A stretch of DNA of 64,000 nucleotides. Origin: Symbiodinium kawagutii (taxonomy: Eukaryota; Sar; Dinophyceae; Suessiales; Symbiodiniaceae). The DNA is taken from positions 219,609 through 283,608 of the forward strand of contig VSDK01007199.1 of NCBI GenBank assembly GCA_009767595.1. The letters run 5' to 3'. Below the pieces are notes generated by a model. It was not told the DNA's origin and ran no database searches. It saw only the letters and a list, made by a program, of their open reading frames with translations. Of the stretch, positions 1 to 12,068 are shown one piece after another (position 1 is the first letter of the stretch; every line of letters starts with the position of its first letter). A program made the position numbers and the translations under genes.

Positions 1-46
1 AGCCGCGCCCCCCCAGCGCCGCCACCAGCAGCAGCAGCACACGACC
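1..46 (-). CDS. Possible partial exon at window edge, hydrophobic
   Basis: On the minus strand an acceptor (GCCACAG|GG) is followed by an open, GC-rich stretch running off the window, reading GRVLLLLVAALGG. It starts in phase 0, which fits the end of the exon at 440-493. The plus strand is also open here (Pro/Ala-rich, with a stop at 64-66), so the strand is uncertain. The composition is low in complexity and could be fortuitous. Function unknown. Confidence 0.22.
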
Positions 47-439
47 CTGTGGCAGCGGCCTCCTAACTGAACTGCAACCAAGGCTAGCCTGATGGCACAA
101 CCAGCTGAGGTCCAAGAAATTTCTGCTCCGAACTGTGATCGATGTGCTGGGTTCTTGTTTCTGCATGTGGGAATGCACCGCACGCAGTTAAAAGATGTCA
201 AAAGTACATTGCTTAGCTGCGGAAAACAACGACAAATCCAGGAGTTCAAGTCAAAAAGGATCAAACACGTTCACTGTCCCAAGCTTTACTTCTTGCTGAT
301 AATTAGTGGTCAAGGAATGCAACCATTTTAAGTCGAAGGTGTGAAGCATTGTCATCTGGTGTGAAGCATTGTCATCTGCAGTGGTCGCCAAGCGTCAACT
401 GGCCAACGGAACAGTCAAGCCCCAGACGGGGCAACTTAC

Positions 440-493
440 CAGTTGATAATGGCTGTCTTGGACACCAACAATCCCTTCACCTCCAAATTCTCT
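440..493 (-). CDS. Candidate exon, 18 codons, consensus GTAAGT donor
   Basis: The minus strand has a pyrimidine-rich acceptor (GGATTTTGCAG), 54 nt of open frame reading REFGGEGIVGVQDSHYQL, and then GTAAGT. It starts and ends in phase 0, so it joins without a frame break to the exon at 1321-1383, which also ends in phase 0. The intron between them would carry family A copy A1. No domain is recognised. It is probably one exon of a gene whose 3' part lies left of the window. Confidence 0.45.
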
Positions 494-1204
494 CTGCAAA
501 ATCCTAAAAACTTATATTTCAAAAGGTTAGCATTTTGCATAGGAAAATAACATAATCCTACTAGGAAAACCAATCAGAGGCTTATGATTTATGATGGAAA
601 ACCATGTTTTCCTATCAAACCATCCTGTCTGGGAAGGAGCGATAGTAGGGGCAACGGATTCTTGTCAGTGCAACCAAAGGCATCCAAACAACTGGCAAAT
701 CTAGAAACCCTTGCTGTCAATATGCCAAAAATAAACCAATTGCCGTCCTTGCTGGGATATCAAATGACATTCATCAACAAACCAAACAATATTTTCAGGA
801 TATCCACGCGGTATGGATTGTGCACTTCGGCTTCACTGCATGCTTCACGCACACCATTGCTTTGATGCTAGACAAACGTTTACACAGAATATTGCACTAG
901 CCTGGTAGGATCTTCTGCTCCTCAGGTCTCACTGTCAATTTAATCTCTGTACAAGTAAAACATGCAGAAAAAACACATGTCATTCAAATTTGTTCTATGA
1001 AGACAGTCTTGTAACATGCTCGCACAGGTTCTTTCTAGTCTAGTTTGGACCTTGCTGAGAAACGACATCGATTGTTGTGTCTTGTGGTCCTGCTACCCCA
1101 ACAACTCTGAAAGAAACAGAGAGAGAGAGAGAGAACTACAGGAGAGAACTATTGGGTATTCACCCATCACATCACTCTTGACCCAAGACTGCTGCAAAGT
1201 CATT

Positions 1205-1320
1205 TGGTGGTTTCTCGTATTAGGAGTACCCCCCAAAATCATCCAATATTGACCAAATTATTAGTGATAAACTCTGATAAACCAGCTTTTTTGTCGGGTC
1301 CCCTATGACTTGAGAAACAC
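1205..1320. repeat. Family A inverted-repeat element, copy A1
   Basis: This copy is about 115 bp, with GGTGGTTTCTCG and CTTGAGAAACACCC as imperfect inverted ends around a core with CCCCAAAATCATCC and a degenerate TTATTAGTGATAAA. It has no coding capacity. It forms the 5' end of the intron after the exon at 1321-1383. It resembles a MITE by structure (short, terminal inverted repeats, many copies). Confidence 0.7.
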
Positions 1321-1383
1321 CCAGCTATGCAGCCCCTCGCCAAGCATCATCAGCAAAAAGCCATTCAGCATCACCGTCATGAT
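1321..1383 (-). CDS. Candidate exon, predicted transmembrane segment
   Basis: The acceptor GACGCTCAG is followed by 21 codons, MTVMLNGFLLMMLGEGLHSW after a first Ile, a clear hydrophobic membrane segment. The exon ends AGCTGG|GTGTTTCTCAAG. The GT donor is the terminal repeat of family A copy A1, which begins at the exon boundary. Both ends are phase 0, matching the exons at 1568-1626 and 440-493. The family is not recognised; a membrane protein is inferred. Confidence 0.45.
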
Positions 1384-1469
1384 CTGAGCGTCAGCCACAT
1401 CCGAAATCGACTGGGAAGAGTTGATATACTTCGTTCAGCAGCTCAACATGATTAAGTACAAGCCATAAG

Positions 1470-1567
1470 GTGGTTTCTCAAAACAGGGGTACCCCAAAAA
1501 TGGCTGGTTTATTACTATAAATGACTATAAATGGATGATTTGGGGGTACCCCTATTTTGAGAAACAC
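1470..1567. repeat. Family A inverted-repeat element, copy A2
   Basis: A near-consensus copy: GGTGGTTTCTCAAAACAGGG at one end and CCCTATTTTGAGAAACACCC at the other, around TTATTACTATAAATGACTAT. It occupies the donor-proximal half of the intron between the exons at 1568-1626 and 1321-1383. About 85 nt of other sequence follows before the acceptor. Confidence 0.8.
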
Positions 1568-1626
1568 CCATAAGTATGATGACACCTTGGTGAAACAGGT
1601 GCTTGTACTAGTAGTCTTGGTTGGCC
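1568..1626 (-). CDS. Candidate exon ending at a family A element
   Basis: This AG|G acceptor exon has 59 nt, a two-base start and a phase 0 end. It reads PTKTTSTSTCFTKVSSYLW and ends TTATGG|GTGTTTCTCAAAA, so the donor again lies in the terminal repeat of a family A copy (A2). It is followed in phase by the membrane-segment exon at 1321-1383. Thr/Ser-rich, function unknown. Confidence 0.38.
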
Positions 1627-3299
1627 CTGTTGGCTGCAGGTCCAAACATGTGTTCGTGAAGACCAAATTCAGCAGTTTGATATTAGGCAGATTGGAAGTT
1701 TGAGGTTTTTGCACCCCTGAAGAACCTCAGCAAGTCACGTGTTCATCAGCCCTGAAGAACAAGTTCTTATCAATTTGCCAAGGGTCGGGTCCTGCAAAAA
1801 CATTGACAGCTATTGAGAGATGATTCGCTACCCGCCCAAGCAACCAAACTAAACAATCAGGAAACCAACACAAAAAGAAATCAACAGGTCACTAATAAAC
1901 AAAAAGCACAGGCCAAAAGCAATCCAAATAACAACAACGGCTAACAATGAAGCAGAACCAAGGACAAAGACGGCAACAACATAAGAACACCCACCAACGC
2001 AGCTCACTTGCGTCCATGGGACAAGATAAACATAGTATGGTGCTTCTCGTTCCAGCTCATCTTTTCCCAAACAAGCACTCATGAGCACATTCCTGGCGCC
2101 AGACAACATTGAGAAGTCTCATCGCAAGCAACTTGAACAAGCTTCAGCAAAGCAACTCCTTTCAATACAAAGAATTGCACAAGTGAATAGATGTGAATAC
2201 GATGTTCTTGCAAAACACTTGAGACAGGGCTTTCTCACAAAGTTTTCGTTCCTGCTTTCTACTGAACTTGGCAGTCTCAACTGCAAATGCTTTTGATAGC
2301 TATAGATCATGAGCCATGGAGCCGAATGGGAAACAACATGAAGATGTAGGAGATAAACACCTAAGCGGAAGGTTGTGCTCCAAGCAGGCAAACTCATCCG
2401 ATGCTTGCTTACCAGAAGTCGATACCAACTGCGTCCCCAAGCTTTGCTATACTAGGCATATCTCCTTCATTATAAGGTATATGGTATATTGATTAGCCAA
2501 ACAGAGCCGCTGCCCAAGAAAATGTGCTCTGGTCTTTCGCGGGAAAACCAATGGTTTGGCATTACTATCTACTTAACTATGTAGTAATATGAATAGAGTC
2601 GCTACGGGGTTGGATTGGTGTGGATTGGCAAATCTCTCAATGCATCACTAAAGTCATCAAACATGTGTATGGGCCGAATTCTGCGAAGCCTTGTATCAAA
2701 CTAACATGCGTGTCGCTAGCATTCAGAGTCAGATCAACAGCTTTGGATTTCAGTTCAAGGAGTTTGCAAAACACAATAGTTACTCTACCTCTGCTCCAAT
2801 GTGATACATACAGTGCCCAACAGCAGTTGCCCTGCCAAAAACAAGGTATGTTCTTGGGAAGTTGCGAATCCCAGGGGACAACTCAGCTGTGATCAGGACC
2901 TGCCGTAGCTTTCTGGTTTCATCATGATGTGGATCACACCGTGACAAGTCGAAACGGGTGGCCGCTTTTTTGAGGAACAAAAGCACATGAGAAACTCGGT
3001 GGCCACGCAGATGCATCAAAAAATGATTTGTCCTACAGCTTGATTTACTGGTTCTGAATTGAATGGGTTGCGATTTTCCTGGCAAACCAGCTTGCAAAAA
3101 GCCTCTTAGCTCAAATCATGACTCGGGAATTCCACAACATGCAGTGCCGCTGCATTGCCGCTGCATGGCCCCACTTGGATGTTCCAACAGAATTTGCAAG
3201 CCACGATGAATATGTCTGGGGTATACTGATGTGAACTCATAGAGTTTTTCACTGGTGTCTTTACGGGAAAAGACATGCAAAATGATGATGATGATCACG

Positions 3300-3330
<31 letters not shown>

Positions 3331-4209
3331 CGACGACGACGACGACGACGACGACGATGATCAAATCACTACAGTGATTATAATAAACATTGTACAAAAA
3401 ACTGCCATGGGTTGTCACGCATGGCACCCACCATTCAGCCCAGGTCGCTAAAACGAAGCCGCACCTAAGTGGCGCGGTGACCCGCAGGAGACCCGGTGAC
3501 CGCTGGTAACCGTGACGTTGATGCAGCGTCCGGTGACGGCTGGTTGAGATCACCTGGTCCCGCATGGAGTAGTTGATCAAGCTGGTTGGTGAAATTATGA
3601 TGGTTGATAGTTGATCAAATTGATAGTTAACAGTTAATTATGATGGTTGATAGTTGATCATGATCAGTTAACTTAGAAGTTAAATCAAGTTAATAGTGTT
3701 GAATTAGTTAATCATAGTCATATTTTCATGGTTAATAGCTACATGGCAAGTGTATGATGCTGAATAGCTGCCAGCTATGGTTCAATAGCTGCACAAATCA
3801 TTGAAAAACAGGCTGTACATGTGGCTGCAAAAGTTCACACCCACAATCATGGCTCCCAAGTTGCTGTTCCTTTTGCTCTCCATCCAAGCCCTTAGCTTCA
3901 AATGGTGGCTATCCCCATTTCAATCCATAAACCATGGGTTTTCTTCCTTGAAATACAGAAATGCCTTCAAAAAATGGACAACCTCCAAAAGAAAAGAACA
4001 TCACCATGGTGGCTGTGGGTCCAGCTCCCCTGTACCCCTGTAGGTGTACCTTCCTGAACCGTGTCTGGTTGCTTACCATTCCCCATGGATGGTTACCTGC
4101 TCGACCCATTCCTATCCCTTGCACTCACAGCAGCAGCTCGCAGCGGTGTCCAAGATGCCATCGGGCAGTTTGATCGATGGGCCTTTGACCTGGCGAATGG
4201 TGAAATGGT

Positions 4210-4660
4210 CAAAGGAGTTCTAGAGGGATGATGGTTTTTTATAGGGATTTTATAGAGATTGTATAGAGATTTTAAAGGGGTTTTATGGGGATTTTAAAGG
4301 ATTTCTAGGAATTTTTTAGGGATTTTATAGGGATTTTAAAAGGTTGATGCTTTTTTAAAAGGTTAACGGCCATTATTCCTAGGGTTATTTGTAGGGATTT
4401 ATAGGGGGAATGTTTTTATAATAGGGATTTTAAAAGGTTGTTCATAGGGTTATTTATAGGGATTTATATGAAACGATCCCTATAGGGATTTTAAAAGGTT
4501 ATTCGTAGGGTTATTTGTAGGGTCATTTGTAGGGATTTATAGGGATCTTATAGGGTTAGTTATAAGGTTTTTAGAATGATATATGAGGGTCTTGTAGGGT
4601 TATTTAAACGGATCGTATAGGGATCTTATAGGGATTTATAGGGGATTATGATGGTTAATA
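4210..4660 (+). repeat. Degenerate TATAGGGATTT / TTTTATAGGGA array
   Basis: Roughly 450 bp dominated by irregular repeats of TATAGGGATTT, TTAAAGGGGTTT and GTAGGGATTTATAGGG. The same family appears on the other strand at 25690-25900 and 58830-59040 (AAATCCCTATA). The units share TAGGG with the TTTAGGG telomere repeat reported for dinoflagellates, but they are not that heptamer. Confidence 0.65.
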
Positions 4661-4913
4661 ACCAACAATAAGGCTTACACTGGCCAGGATAATAGAACGG
4701 ATGCCATCAATATTGTGTGTAATGAAGATTTTCCAAACAATGATGATCACCAACAATTACAAGTGTTTTATATGTTTTTGTAAGAGATATACAACGATTA
4801 AAGCCATTGATCATGGTTAATGACAGGGGGGGCGTCCGCAGGATCGAAGGGAGAGGCTTAATGATAGGGGATAGTCAGCAACCATAAGGCTTAAACAACA
4901 AATGTAGGCTCTG

Positions 4914-5001
4914 GTAAACTAACCTGGAAAATCCACCATTTGTAATGGTTTCAGCTATAAACATTGTGATTTTTAGTTTCCAGGTTAGTTAGTTTACTGA
5001 G
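4914..5001. repeat. Family D inverted-repeat element, copy D1
   Basis: Ends GTAAACTAACCTGGAAAATCC and TTTCCAGGTTAGTTAGTTTAC are inverted repeats around an 88-bp unit containing ACCATTTGTAATGG. Related TGGAAAATCCACCA ends occur at 17111-17180 and 33482-33589. No coding capacity. Confidence 0.6.
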
Positions 5002-5636
5002 TGCAAGGATTAGCGCCATAAATATATATAGTAACACGACAATCGGAGGGGGTACTGCATTCCAAAAGACACAAGGCAATCAAAGCGATACTGTACCTCA
5101 TCACATATTTGATTACTTGGCCTAGGACCCTTCAAACTTGGGAAACATCTGATCAGAAATATTGTGTGTTTTCACTTTCTATGATTCCCATGGCTACACG
5201 AGAATGCCAGCAACCAACAACGCCAGCCATATTTACACCATACATGTGAATATCACATACCAAGTTTGAAGCCGTACAAGGTTGGCATCAGTTCACATCC
5301 AAAATAGCTCATCATTCTTATGTACCGTTTAGTGCGCAAGTGCATGCGTATATTCGTGTGCATCGCGTGTGTGTAGAGAGGGGATCTGAAGACTGGGCTC
5401 CAAAGATCCAATTAGAGTCACTTTCCGGAAACCTGTTGGAATGCACGCGGCCCACCAGTGCGGTACAAGGACAGTGTTTTTTCATGTTTTTTTCTGATGC
5501 CACAGCCTTCATGAAAACCCACATATCCATTTGAGCTGAAAATTAACTTGTTAAAAGTCGCCTGGGATGCTGTGAATCATGGAGATGAACACAGCGTGTT
5601 CTGCAAGACTCTCACAGCCAAACAAACAAACCAAAT

Positions 5637-5747
5637 GTGGGTTTCTCAAAATAGGGAATCCCGCAGTTTTCATCCAGCTTATTAACAATTTATAGTGATA
5701 AACCAACCATAGCTTGGGGTCCTCCATTTTAAGAAACCATCAAATGA
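5637..5747. repeat. Family A inverted-repeat element, copy A3, diverged
   Basis: TGGGTTTCTCAAAATAGGG and CCATTTTAAGAAACCATC flank a core with TTATAGTGATAAACCAACC. To its right, on the minus strand, a short open stretch (acceptor ATGTCACCAG, then SLVERRIHLM) would end at GTTTCTT inside the terminal repeat. That is a weak further case of an exon end at a family A terminus. Confidence 0.6.
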
Positions 5748-6217
5748 ATGCGTCTTTCCACAAGACTACTGGTGACATTGCAGGACCCTTTGGCCACGAA
5801 CCTATTGCGAAACGTGGCTTCCAAATCTGACGCGTACATGTATAGTGCTATTTGGCATTCGGAACCGTACCTGGATCACAGGTTAATCCAGGTCACAAGT
5901 GTCGAAATCATGCTTATTCATGGTTGATAATGGTGAGAAAATTTCGAAAGCCTTTAAAGAAATGATTCTTCATAGTGGTTAGCTGGTTAACAACCCGCTA
6001 ATCACGGTGAACAAATCAACTTACCAGTACATCCACCACTGCTGTTAGCAGGTGTTTGTCTCTGGTAGTACCAGCACCAAAGCCCGCCCCACGTGATAGC
6101 TGCCATGGTCTGCCAATGAGTAGCCTGATGCGATATGCGAGTTGTGTTGTTTGGTGCAGCTCGATGCTAGAACTCTACAACTCTACAACTGGACACCTGC
6201 CCGGGATCATCGAGCAC

Positions 6218-6373
6218 CTATGGTGGTTAGGGCATTGTTGGTGGTCGTGTCTGAGTAGCGCGAATAGACCGAATGACCAAAGGTCGCAGAAATCGCCTCG
6301 TGGCGAGCTTTCGGGACTGAAGTCTCGTGTGACTGGCTTTCGCGAGGGGCGTCCAGAAACAACATGCAAACAT
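6218..6373 (-). CDS. Candidate exon, 51 codons, unknown family
   Basis: The acceptor CCACATTTGCAG has a good pyrimidine context. It is followed by 156 nt (two-base start, one-base end) and a GTGCTC donor. The frame starts VCMLFLDAPRESQ and continues KARHEAISATFGHSVYSRYS. GC-rich third positions fit dinoflagellate coding. Other frames are also partly open, so the frame choice is moderate. Function unknown. Confidence 0.4.
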
Positions 6374-8349
6374 CTGCAAATGTGGTATCGTTTTGCAGGT
6401 CAAACCACAAATTTTGAGGCTTCACCATGTATGGACACAGGTTTATGAAACCAAACGATAGGATCAACCGATGTGTCAACATGCAGCTGTTTGTGATCGA
6501 AAACAAAGTTCATTAGTTCACCACAAGGTGCCGTTTTGTCTTGGTACCCCCTCTTGACTTCAATGTGTTCATTTTGCAAATGCTTAAAAGGAACCCCAAG
6601 TTTTCCATTGAACAAAAACATGTGCTTTTATCATAACATGTTGAATGGAACCATAAGGTTTCCATCTCGCCCTATATCAGCCAAGAAGGATGGTGCAGGG
6701 GTGTTACGTGCTATTCATAACCTGGTCGGGCTTTGGAACAATAGCTGGAGTATCAACTGATCAACCTTTGGAACAACCCCCACGGCCCACTTGGATTCCA
6801 ATGAACAGTGAGGACTCCGAGTGTGGAGCAACCCTGCCACTGTTCTGCGAGACGTTCTCCGCAAATTTCACATTGGCTTAACAACGAAAAATATACAAAC
6901 ATGCACCGGAAGTACTATTTTCACTCTGACACTGTCAACAAGGCCCTTATTTGTTTTTCCCATTCGACCCAATACTATGGTTCTGGTCCGGAACTGTGCA
7001 CATGACAATGTAGCAACACGTACTGGGCTGATGTAAGTTGGCTACGGTCTAACTGATCCTGTCAGCTCTCAACACTTCAAAACATTAAAACACATCAAAT
7101 GAATTAATTATTGTCAGAATCATCAGGGATGTCGTCAATCCTTGCAGAGGATCTAAGAGTAGGCTCTTCTCTTTTTTGTTTTTTTCCAGATATTAGTCCG
7201 ATTGCGTGTCACAAGTGAAGATCCGTCCCAAGTCCAACAATTGCAAGACATGATCGCAAATACTTTTCTGCAAAAATGAATTTAAGTTAATCAATGCTTG
7301 TCTCAATACGCGTCAAAAAAAAGGTATCCGCAGGTATCCAAATCTCCTGACCACGTCTTGTTTGGTATCCAACTGTGTCGGGAAATCTTCCGTTTTGGCG
7401 GTCCACGAATACACACATGGACACTGCACTGCGAACGTTCGCATCAACAAGAAGCTCACCACAGAACTACCCTGACCTGAAACAAACTTCCATATCAAAA
7501 AAGGCTTGTCCATAAAAGGTGGTACCCCCAAAAAGGCAACTTATAATGAGAATCCGCCAATCATATTATGGGTTTATAGAGAGGTACCCCATCTATGGAC
7601 GAACCCACACCATGAATTACTGATAATTACTGCCTGATCCAAATGGATGAATCATCAAGTAATGTGGACTATTAAGTCATTACTTGAGGATGGAGTAATT
7701 AGTTGATGACTCTTAAGGCCTAACAAGTGAGGTTAAACACCGGTCCTGCACAACTTCTGAGGATTTGCAATCTGTATGCTGGTACCAAACAGCCAAAAAG
7801 AATCAGCCTTTCTAGTGGGTTGCTCATTCGAGGTAGAGCAGGTGTTTCTATGATGGAAAATACAAAGACCCCCCCGAAACTACTTCTAGATGATGGAGCT
7901 AAGGATGGAACAAGTAGTGACCACCAGGGTCTCTTGTCTGCAATTGGCGGTGTTCCACATGGCACTAAGTGAATATATTGTTCAGACTTGTGATGGAAAG
8001 TCCAGATTGACTGCGAAAAAAATTGTTCCTGTGTGTGTGTGTGTGAGCGCGAGTATGTTATATATCTATATGATGTGAACGTGTGAAAAGAAATAAACTA
8101 ATCAGAGCAGTAGCAACAGTGGTCTGGATCATTGTAGATCCAGTATATGGGGAACTGAACTCTTCACCATTCTCAAATCTTGGCCGGCCTGTGCAACCAG
8201 CCACTCAACAAACCAGACTTAATTAACAATGATCAATCACTAGCCATTAGCATGTCTACAAACCGTTGCCTCCATGGCTAGGCCTCAAGGAACGAGACTG
8301 GAAAGTGCTGGCCGTTGCTGAAACACTGGCTTGCTGTCGAGGAACGTAC

Positions 8350-8486
8350 AAACAAATGGATACGAAACCAGTGATCCGTCGGACGTTTTCCCAGGAATCG
8401 TTCTTCAAAGATGCCTGGGTCAGCCGGAATCTCCTCACAGATCAGCCGTGTCCGTGCCATCATCAAATATGTCCCAAGTAAGAAAC
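8350..8486 (-). CDS. Candidate exon with a short hydrophobic start
   Basis: The AG|G acceptor at GGTATTTAG is followed by 137 nt with a two-base start and phase 0 end. It reads FLLGTYLMMARTRLICEE, then IPADPGIFEERFLGK, and ends at a strong GTACGT donor. It may belong to the same gene as the membrane-type exon at 9024-9142, though the phases need an exon between them. Plus-strand frames are also open, so the strand is not certain. Confidence 0.42.
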
Positions 8487-8699
8487 CTAAATACCATGTA
8501 ACCATAGTATTTGTACCATACAATGACCATACAACCATAGTACACATGAGTACTAGATGAAACTTTCTTCACTACTTCAATGCATGGGGAATTGGAAATG
8601 CTTTAAATAGTACCACTTGAAATACCGCACCGAGTCCATGGTGACATTGGGTTGTCCTCCACCACTGGGAAATAGGGAAACTTGTAGGTGAAAAAGGAA

Positions 8700-8820
8700 T
8701 GACCAACTAATAGGTCCCAACCAATATGTCTACCAACCAATAGGTCCCAACCAAAGGAAATGGGATATCATGTTCCACTAACCAACCAATAGGTCTACCA
8801 ACCAGTAGCTCAGAATGGGT
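8700..8820 (+). repeat. Short tandem ACCAACCAATAGGTC repeats
   Basis: Several imperfect copies of ACCAACCAATAGGTC with spacers (CCCAACCAATATGTCTACC and similar). A local simple repeat without coding signal. Confidence 0.6.
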
Positions 8821-9023
8821 GCATCAACAAATGACGAGCCACATCTGCTTTCACCATAAATAGTTGGCCATTTACCATGCAGTAGGGGGGAGTGGGTAAT
8901 ATGAATCATACCAGAGTGTACCTGTGTGAACCATCACATGCTGCATGGAATTTTCCACCACGCAACTAGGATGATGGGCGCTGAAGACTGCGTTGCGTAG
9001 GCCAGCAGAATCACAGGCACCAC

Positions 9024-9142
9024 CTCAGCTCGTGCAGGTTTGTTGGCCGTGAAACAACTCATCCAAATAATGAGGCTACAAATGGACCCCAAAAATGGTT
9101 TGGACCCGGGAGCTCCCCCCAACAAAACAGCCACCAGGCTTC
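9024..9142 (-). CDS. Candidate exon of a membrane protein
   Basis: The acceptor CTCATGATTGCAG|GA is followed by 119 nt with a two-base start and phase 0 end, stopping at GTGGTG. It reads SLVAVLLGGAPGSKPFLGS, then ICSLIIWMSCFTANKPARAE. Two hydrophobic stretches separated by a Gly-Pro-rich turn suggest membrane segments. The frame stays open past the donor through another hydrophobic stretch, so the 3' boundary is uncertain. Family unknown. Confidence 0.42.
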
Positions 9143-9339
9143 CTGCAATCATGAGGGACAATATAAATGAATACAAGTAGTACCGCACAAGGCGGTGGCG
9201 GAAGTTTCCAAGATAGGAGCACTATAGGAGTGTGCAGTTGTGGTTGCGACGATTGATTGTCCGAGGGATCCGAGAACTAAACATCACTTGGGCCTGACTT
9301 CCTACCAATGTGAGCATCGATCTGGCCACTTGACTGGCA

Positions 9340-9712
9340 GCCTATCTGTCTAGCTATCTTTCTATGCTATCTTTCTATCAGTGGATCAGTTTTCTTTCTG
9401 TCTCTCTGACTGTCTATCTATCTATCTATCTGATGATCTATTCGTTTATCTATCTGCCTATGTACTTGTCTTTCTATCTACCTCACTATCTATCTCGTCA
9501 TCTTTCTGTCTATGTATCTATCTATCTACCTGTCCATCTATCTATTTATCTGTTTGCCTATCTATCTATCTGTCTATCTTTCTACCGAATTATTTGTCTG
9601 ATCATCTATGTGTCCATCTGTCTATCTTTCTGTCTATCTACCTGACTATCTATCTACTTTTCTATCTGACTCTCGTTTCGTCTATCTATCTGTCTGATCA
9701 TCAAGTGTTTTG
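9340..9712 (+). repeat. TATC/TCTA tetranucleotide microsatellite
   Basis: About 370 bp of imperfect (TATC)n with TCTG, TTTC and CTAC variants. Long open frames through it encode only Tyr/Leu/Ser repeats and are artefacts of the period. Confidence 0.9.
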
Positions 9713-9714
9713 CT

Positions 9715-10410
9715 ACTTTTGACCTGCAAATGTGCTTGGCGCGCAAGCGTTGTGCACATTTTGGCCACATAAATCACGAAAAGTGACGCGAAACGCAAGT
9801 GTTTTCCGACTTTTGTCTCCTGTGTTCCGAAAGTGTCAAAACGTGCTGTGTTTTGACACATTTGCTTCAAAATGTGTTTCTCGCCCTGGCCGCGTGCACT
9901 TTTTCGGACATGCAACTTTCAAAACTTGTTAAAAACCACGAGTTTTTGCGACTTCGGACGTGAGAATGTGCTTCGCGCGCAGGCGGCGTGCCAATTTTCA
10001 TCATCATATGACATCTCCGAGAAGTGGCCCGAAACGCTAGTAAAATTGCAGTTTCTATTTTGGTACAAGATCTTATCTTAAAAATTTGCTTCGCGCGCAG
10101 GCAGCGTGCCAGTTTTGAGAATCATGAGTCATCAAAAGTGCTTCGAACATGTAGTGCTTTTACGATTTTGACTTCCAAATGTGCTTCGCGCCTAGGTTTT
10201 TTAACGATTTTGCAAGTTGCAACTTCCAAAAGTGCTCCGGAGCTGACATGTTTTTACGATTTTGACTTCCAAATGTGCTTCGCGCCTAGGTTTTTAACGA
10301 TTTTGCAAGTTGCAACTTCCAAAAGTGCTCCGAGGCTGACATGTTTTTACGATTTTGACTTCCAAATGTGCTTCGCGCCTAGGTTTTTTAACGATTTTTG
10401 CACACACCTT
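9715..10410 (+). repeat. Decaying tandem repeat, period about 93 bp
   Basis: The unit ACTTCCAAATGTGCTTCGCG begins at 10171, 10265 and 10358 (spacing 94 and 93), each followed by CCTAGGTTTTTTAACG and TTGCAAGTTGCAACTTCC. More diverged copies (AATGTGCTTCGCGCGCAGGC) extend upstream to about 9720. The plus-strand open frame across it is a by-product of the repeat and is not supported as a gene. Confidence 0.75.
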
Positions 10411-11090
10411 CCGCCACAGTGCTCCGCACCCGCCGCTTTAGCGAGGTACCCTTCTGGACCCTCATGATGCACAAAACCTTGCAAAACACAGCATTTCGCG
10501 ACTTTCCTAACATTTTGGCGCGCTCGCATTCTCATCTTTCGCACATCTCATCTTTCCCACATCTCATCTTTCTCACATCTCTTCTTTCACACATCTGCTC
10601 AGGCGATCTGCCCTAGCTGAGTTGTCCATATTGTCGGAAGTTAGACTTCTAAACTTCCTTCGATAAGATAATGACCAATTATACTTGCTTGTCTTCCGCA
10701 TGGATCAATCGCCAGGACCTTCCGATCAATGTCAAGCATATGGAGGGAATACTTCATGTTCAATGATGCTACACTTCCCATTGATGTAAAGGTCGATCTT
10801 TCATATCTACTGCCTGGTTAATGAGGGTAAAGCTTGATGACCGGATGACCGTGAACTATCTTTGCTTGTGGCTGCCTGCTTGTGGCCTATACCTTCCGAT
10901 GTTTTGCAATACCCGTCCGCAATAGTTGCTGGAGATATCCTTGCTATCCCACTTCCATGGCGGTTGGGCTAACCAACTACTGTACAATCTATTGCCGCTC
11001 AGCCTAGATGTTGGAAATTTCACCCCATCATGCCTCATCCAAACAAAGAAATGATTGCCAAGACTTGCCATTTCACCCCCTCAGCTTCAC

Positions 11091-11177
11091 CAGTTGCATG
11101 ACCCCGTAACCGATGCCCCGGGTCTGCCCATCGCCTCCACCAGATTTCTGATGTTGAGATTGAACCACAGCACAGAA
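11091..11177 (-). CDS. Candidate exon, 28 codons
   Basis: The acceptor GGGAGCCGAG is followed by 87 nt (one-base start, two-base end) reading SVLWFNLNIRNLVEAMG, then RPGASVTGSCN, and ends AACTG|GTGAAG. It lies downstream on the same strand as the chain at 12.2-13.4 kb, but at least one exon would be needed to match phases. Plus-strand frames are also open in this GC-rich island. Confidence 0.35.
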
Positions 11178-12068
11178 CTCGGCTCCCCACCTCAGCTGGG
11201 CACAGTGATGGTTGGTGGTGCGGTGCCAGCCCTGCCCCCGTCATCTCGCTGCCGCGCAAGTCAACCGACCAACCCTTTGTTAGTCTGCTCCCATGTACAG
11301 TCAAAGAACAAGCTGATTATGGGCCAGCGGCGAAGGGCCAATTGGGAACATCAAGAATGATTGAAGAAACACCCCAACCAGCTCTAATTCAAGATTCAAT
11401 CCTTATGATTAACGTTGTGAATGGAAATAACTATCAACCATTATGATAAGACAGCATCGTCCATGCTGAAATCTGATTAGCATACAGATTAATTATCACT
11501 CATCATCGCTAAAAATCATCTACCACTATTAACCATCGAGTGAGGGTTCGTGCAAATGATTTCGAATTGTCAAAAAACGTCAGTGTCGCTAATGGGTTTT
11601 GATGGGACTAACAATGGTCAGTCATGGTTGATTAGCAAAAGGATGATGGTTGGTTATTCGCCTAACCCAACCATCAAACCCAGGTGTTCCAAGGAAGGTT
11701 GGAAAGTTTTCCCAGACTGCCTTAAAAATCCCAAACATGAACATAAAAGTCTTTCACGAATCTGTGGCGTAGGTGCCACGAACAAACCCGTCGTCTAGTT
11801 GCATCATGCTGCATCCTTGCCAACACTCACTGGCATGAACTTCAGGCAAATCTCTGCCAAGAGATTGGGTAGGGGTCTTTTTTCATGGGCTTGTACCGGT
11901 TGTACCACCTATCTTCGGTCTGTTGAACCCCTGGGCGCGCCCAGTCTCTGTTGCACCACCAACACTTCTCCAATTCGCCGATGTGATTGACTATCGGTAT
12001 GAACCATGTTGAACCATGCTCACGGAATTGGAGACCAACATAACTCAGCCAGTCTTGACCTACTATAT

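Larger units (their letters stand above)
1700..5600. other. Mostly non-coding, repeat-rich interval
   Basis: No convincing exon chain was found. The interval holds a (GAT)n/(GAC)n microsatellite at 3280-3360 and a GC-rich island at 3440-3570 with repeated GGTGACC motifs that is open in several frames. Around 3570-3800 there is a decayed TGGTTGATAGTTGATCA repeat, followed by the TAGGGATTT array described separately. An inverted-repeat element of family D lies at 4914-5000. Short exons could be hidden here. Confidence 0.5.

Noticed and set aside
9364..9722. Open frames of over 100 codons, Tyr/Leu/Ser-rich.
   Set aside because: Pure TATC microsatellite translation.
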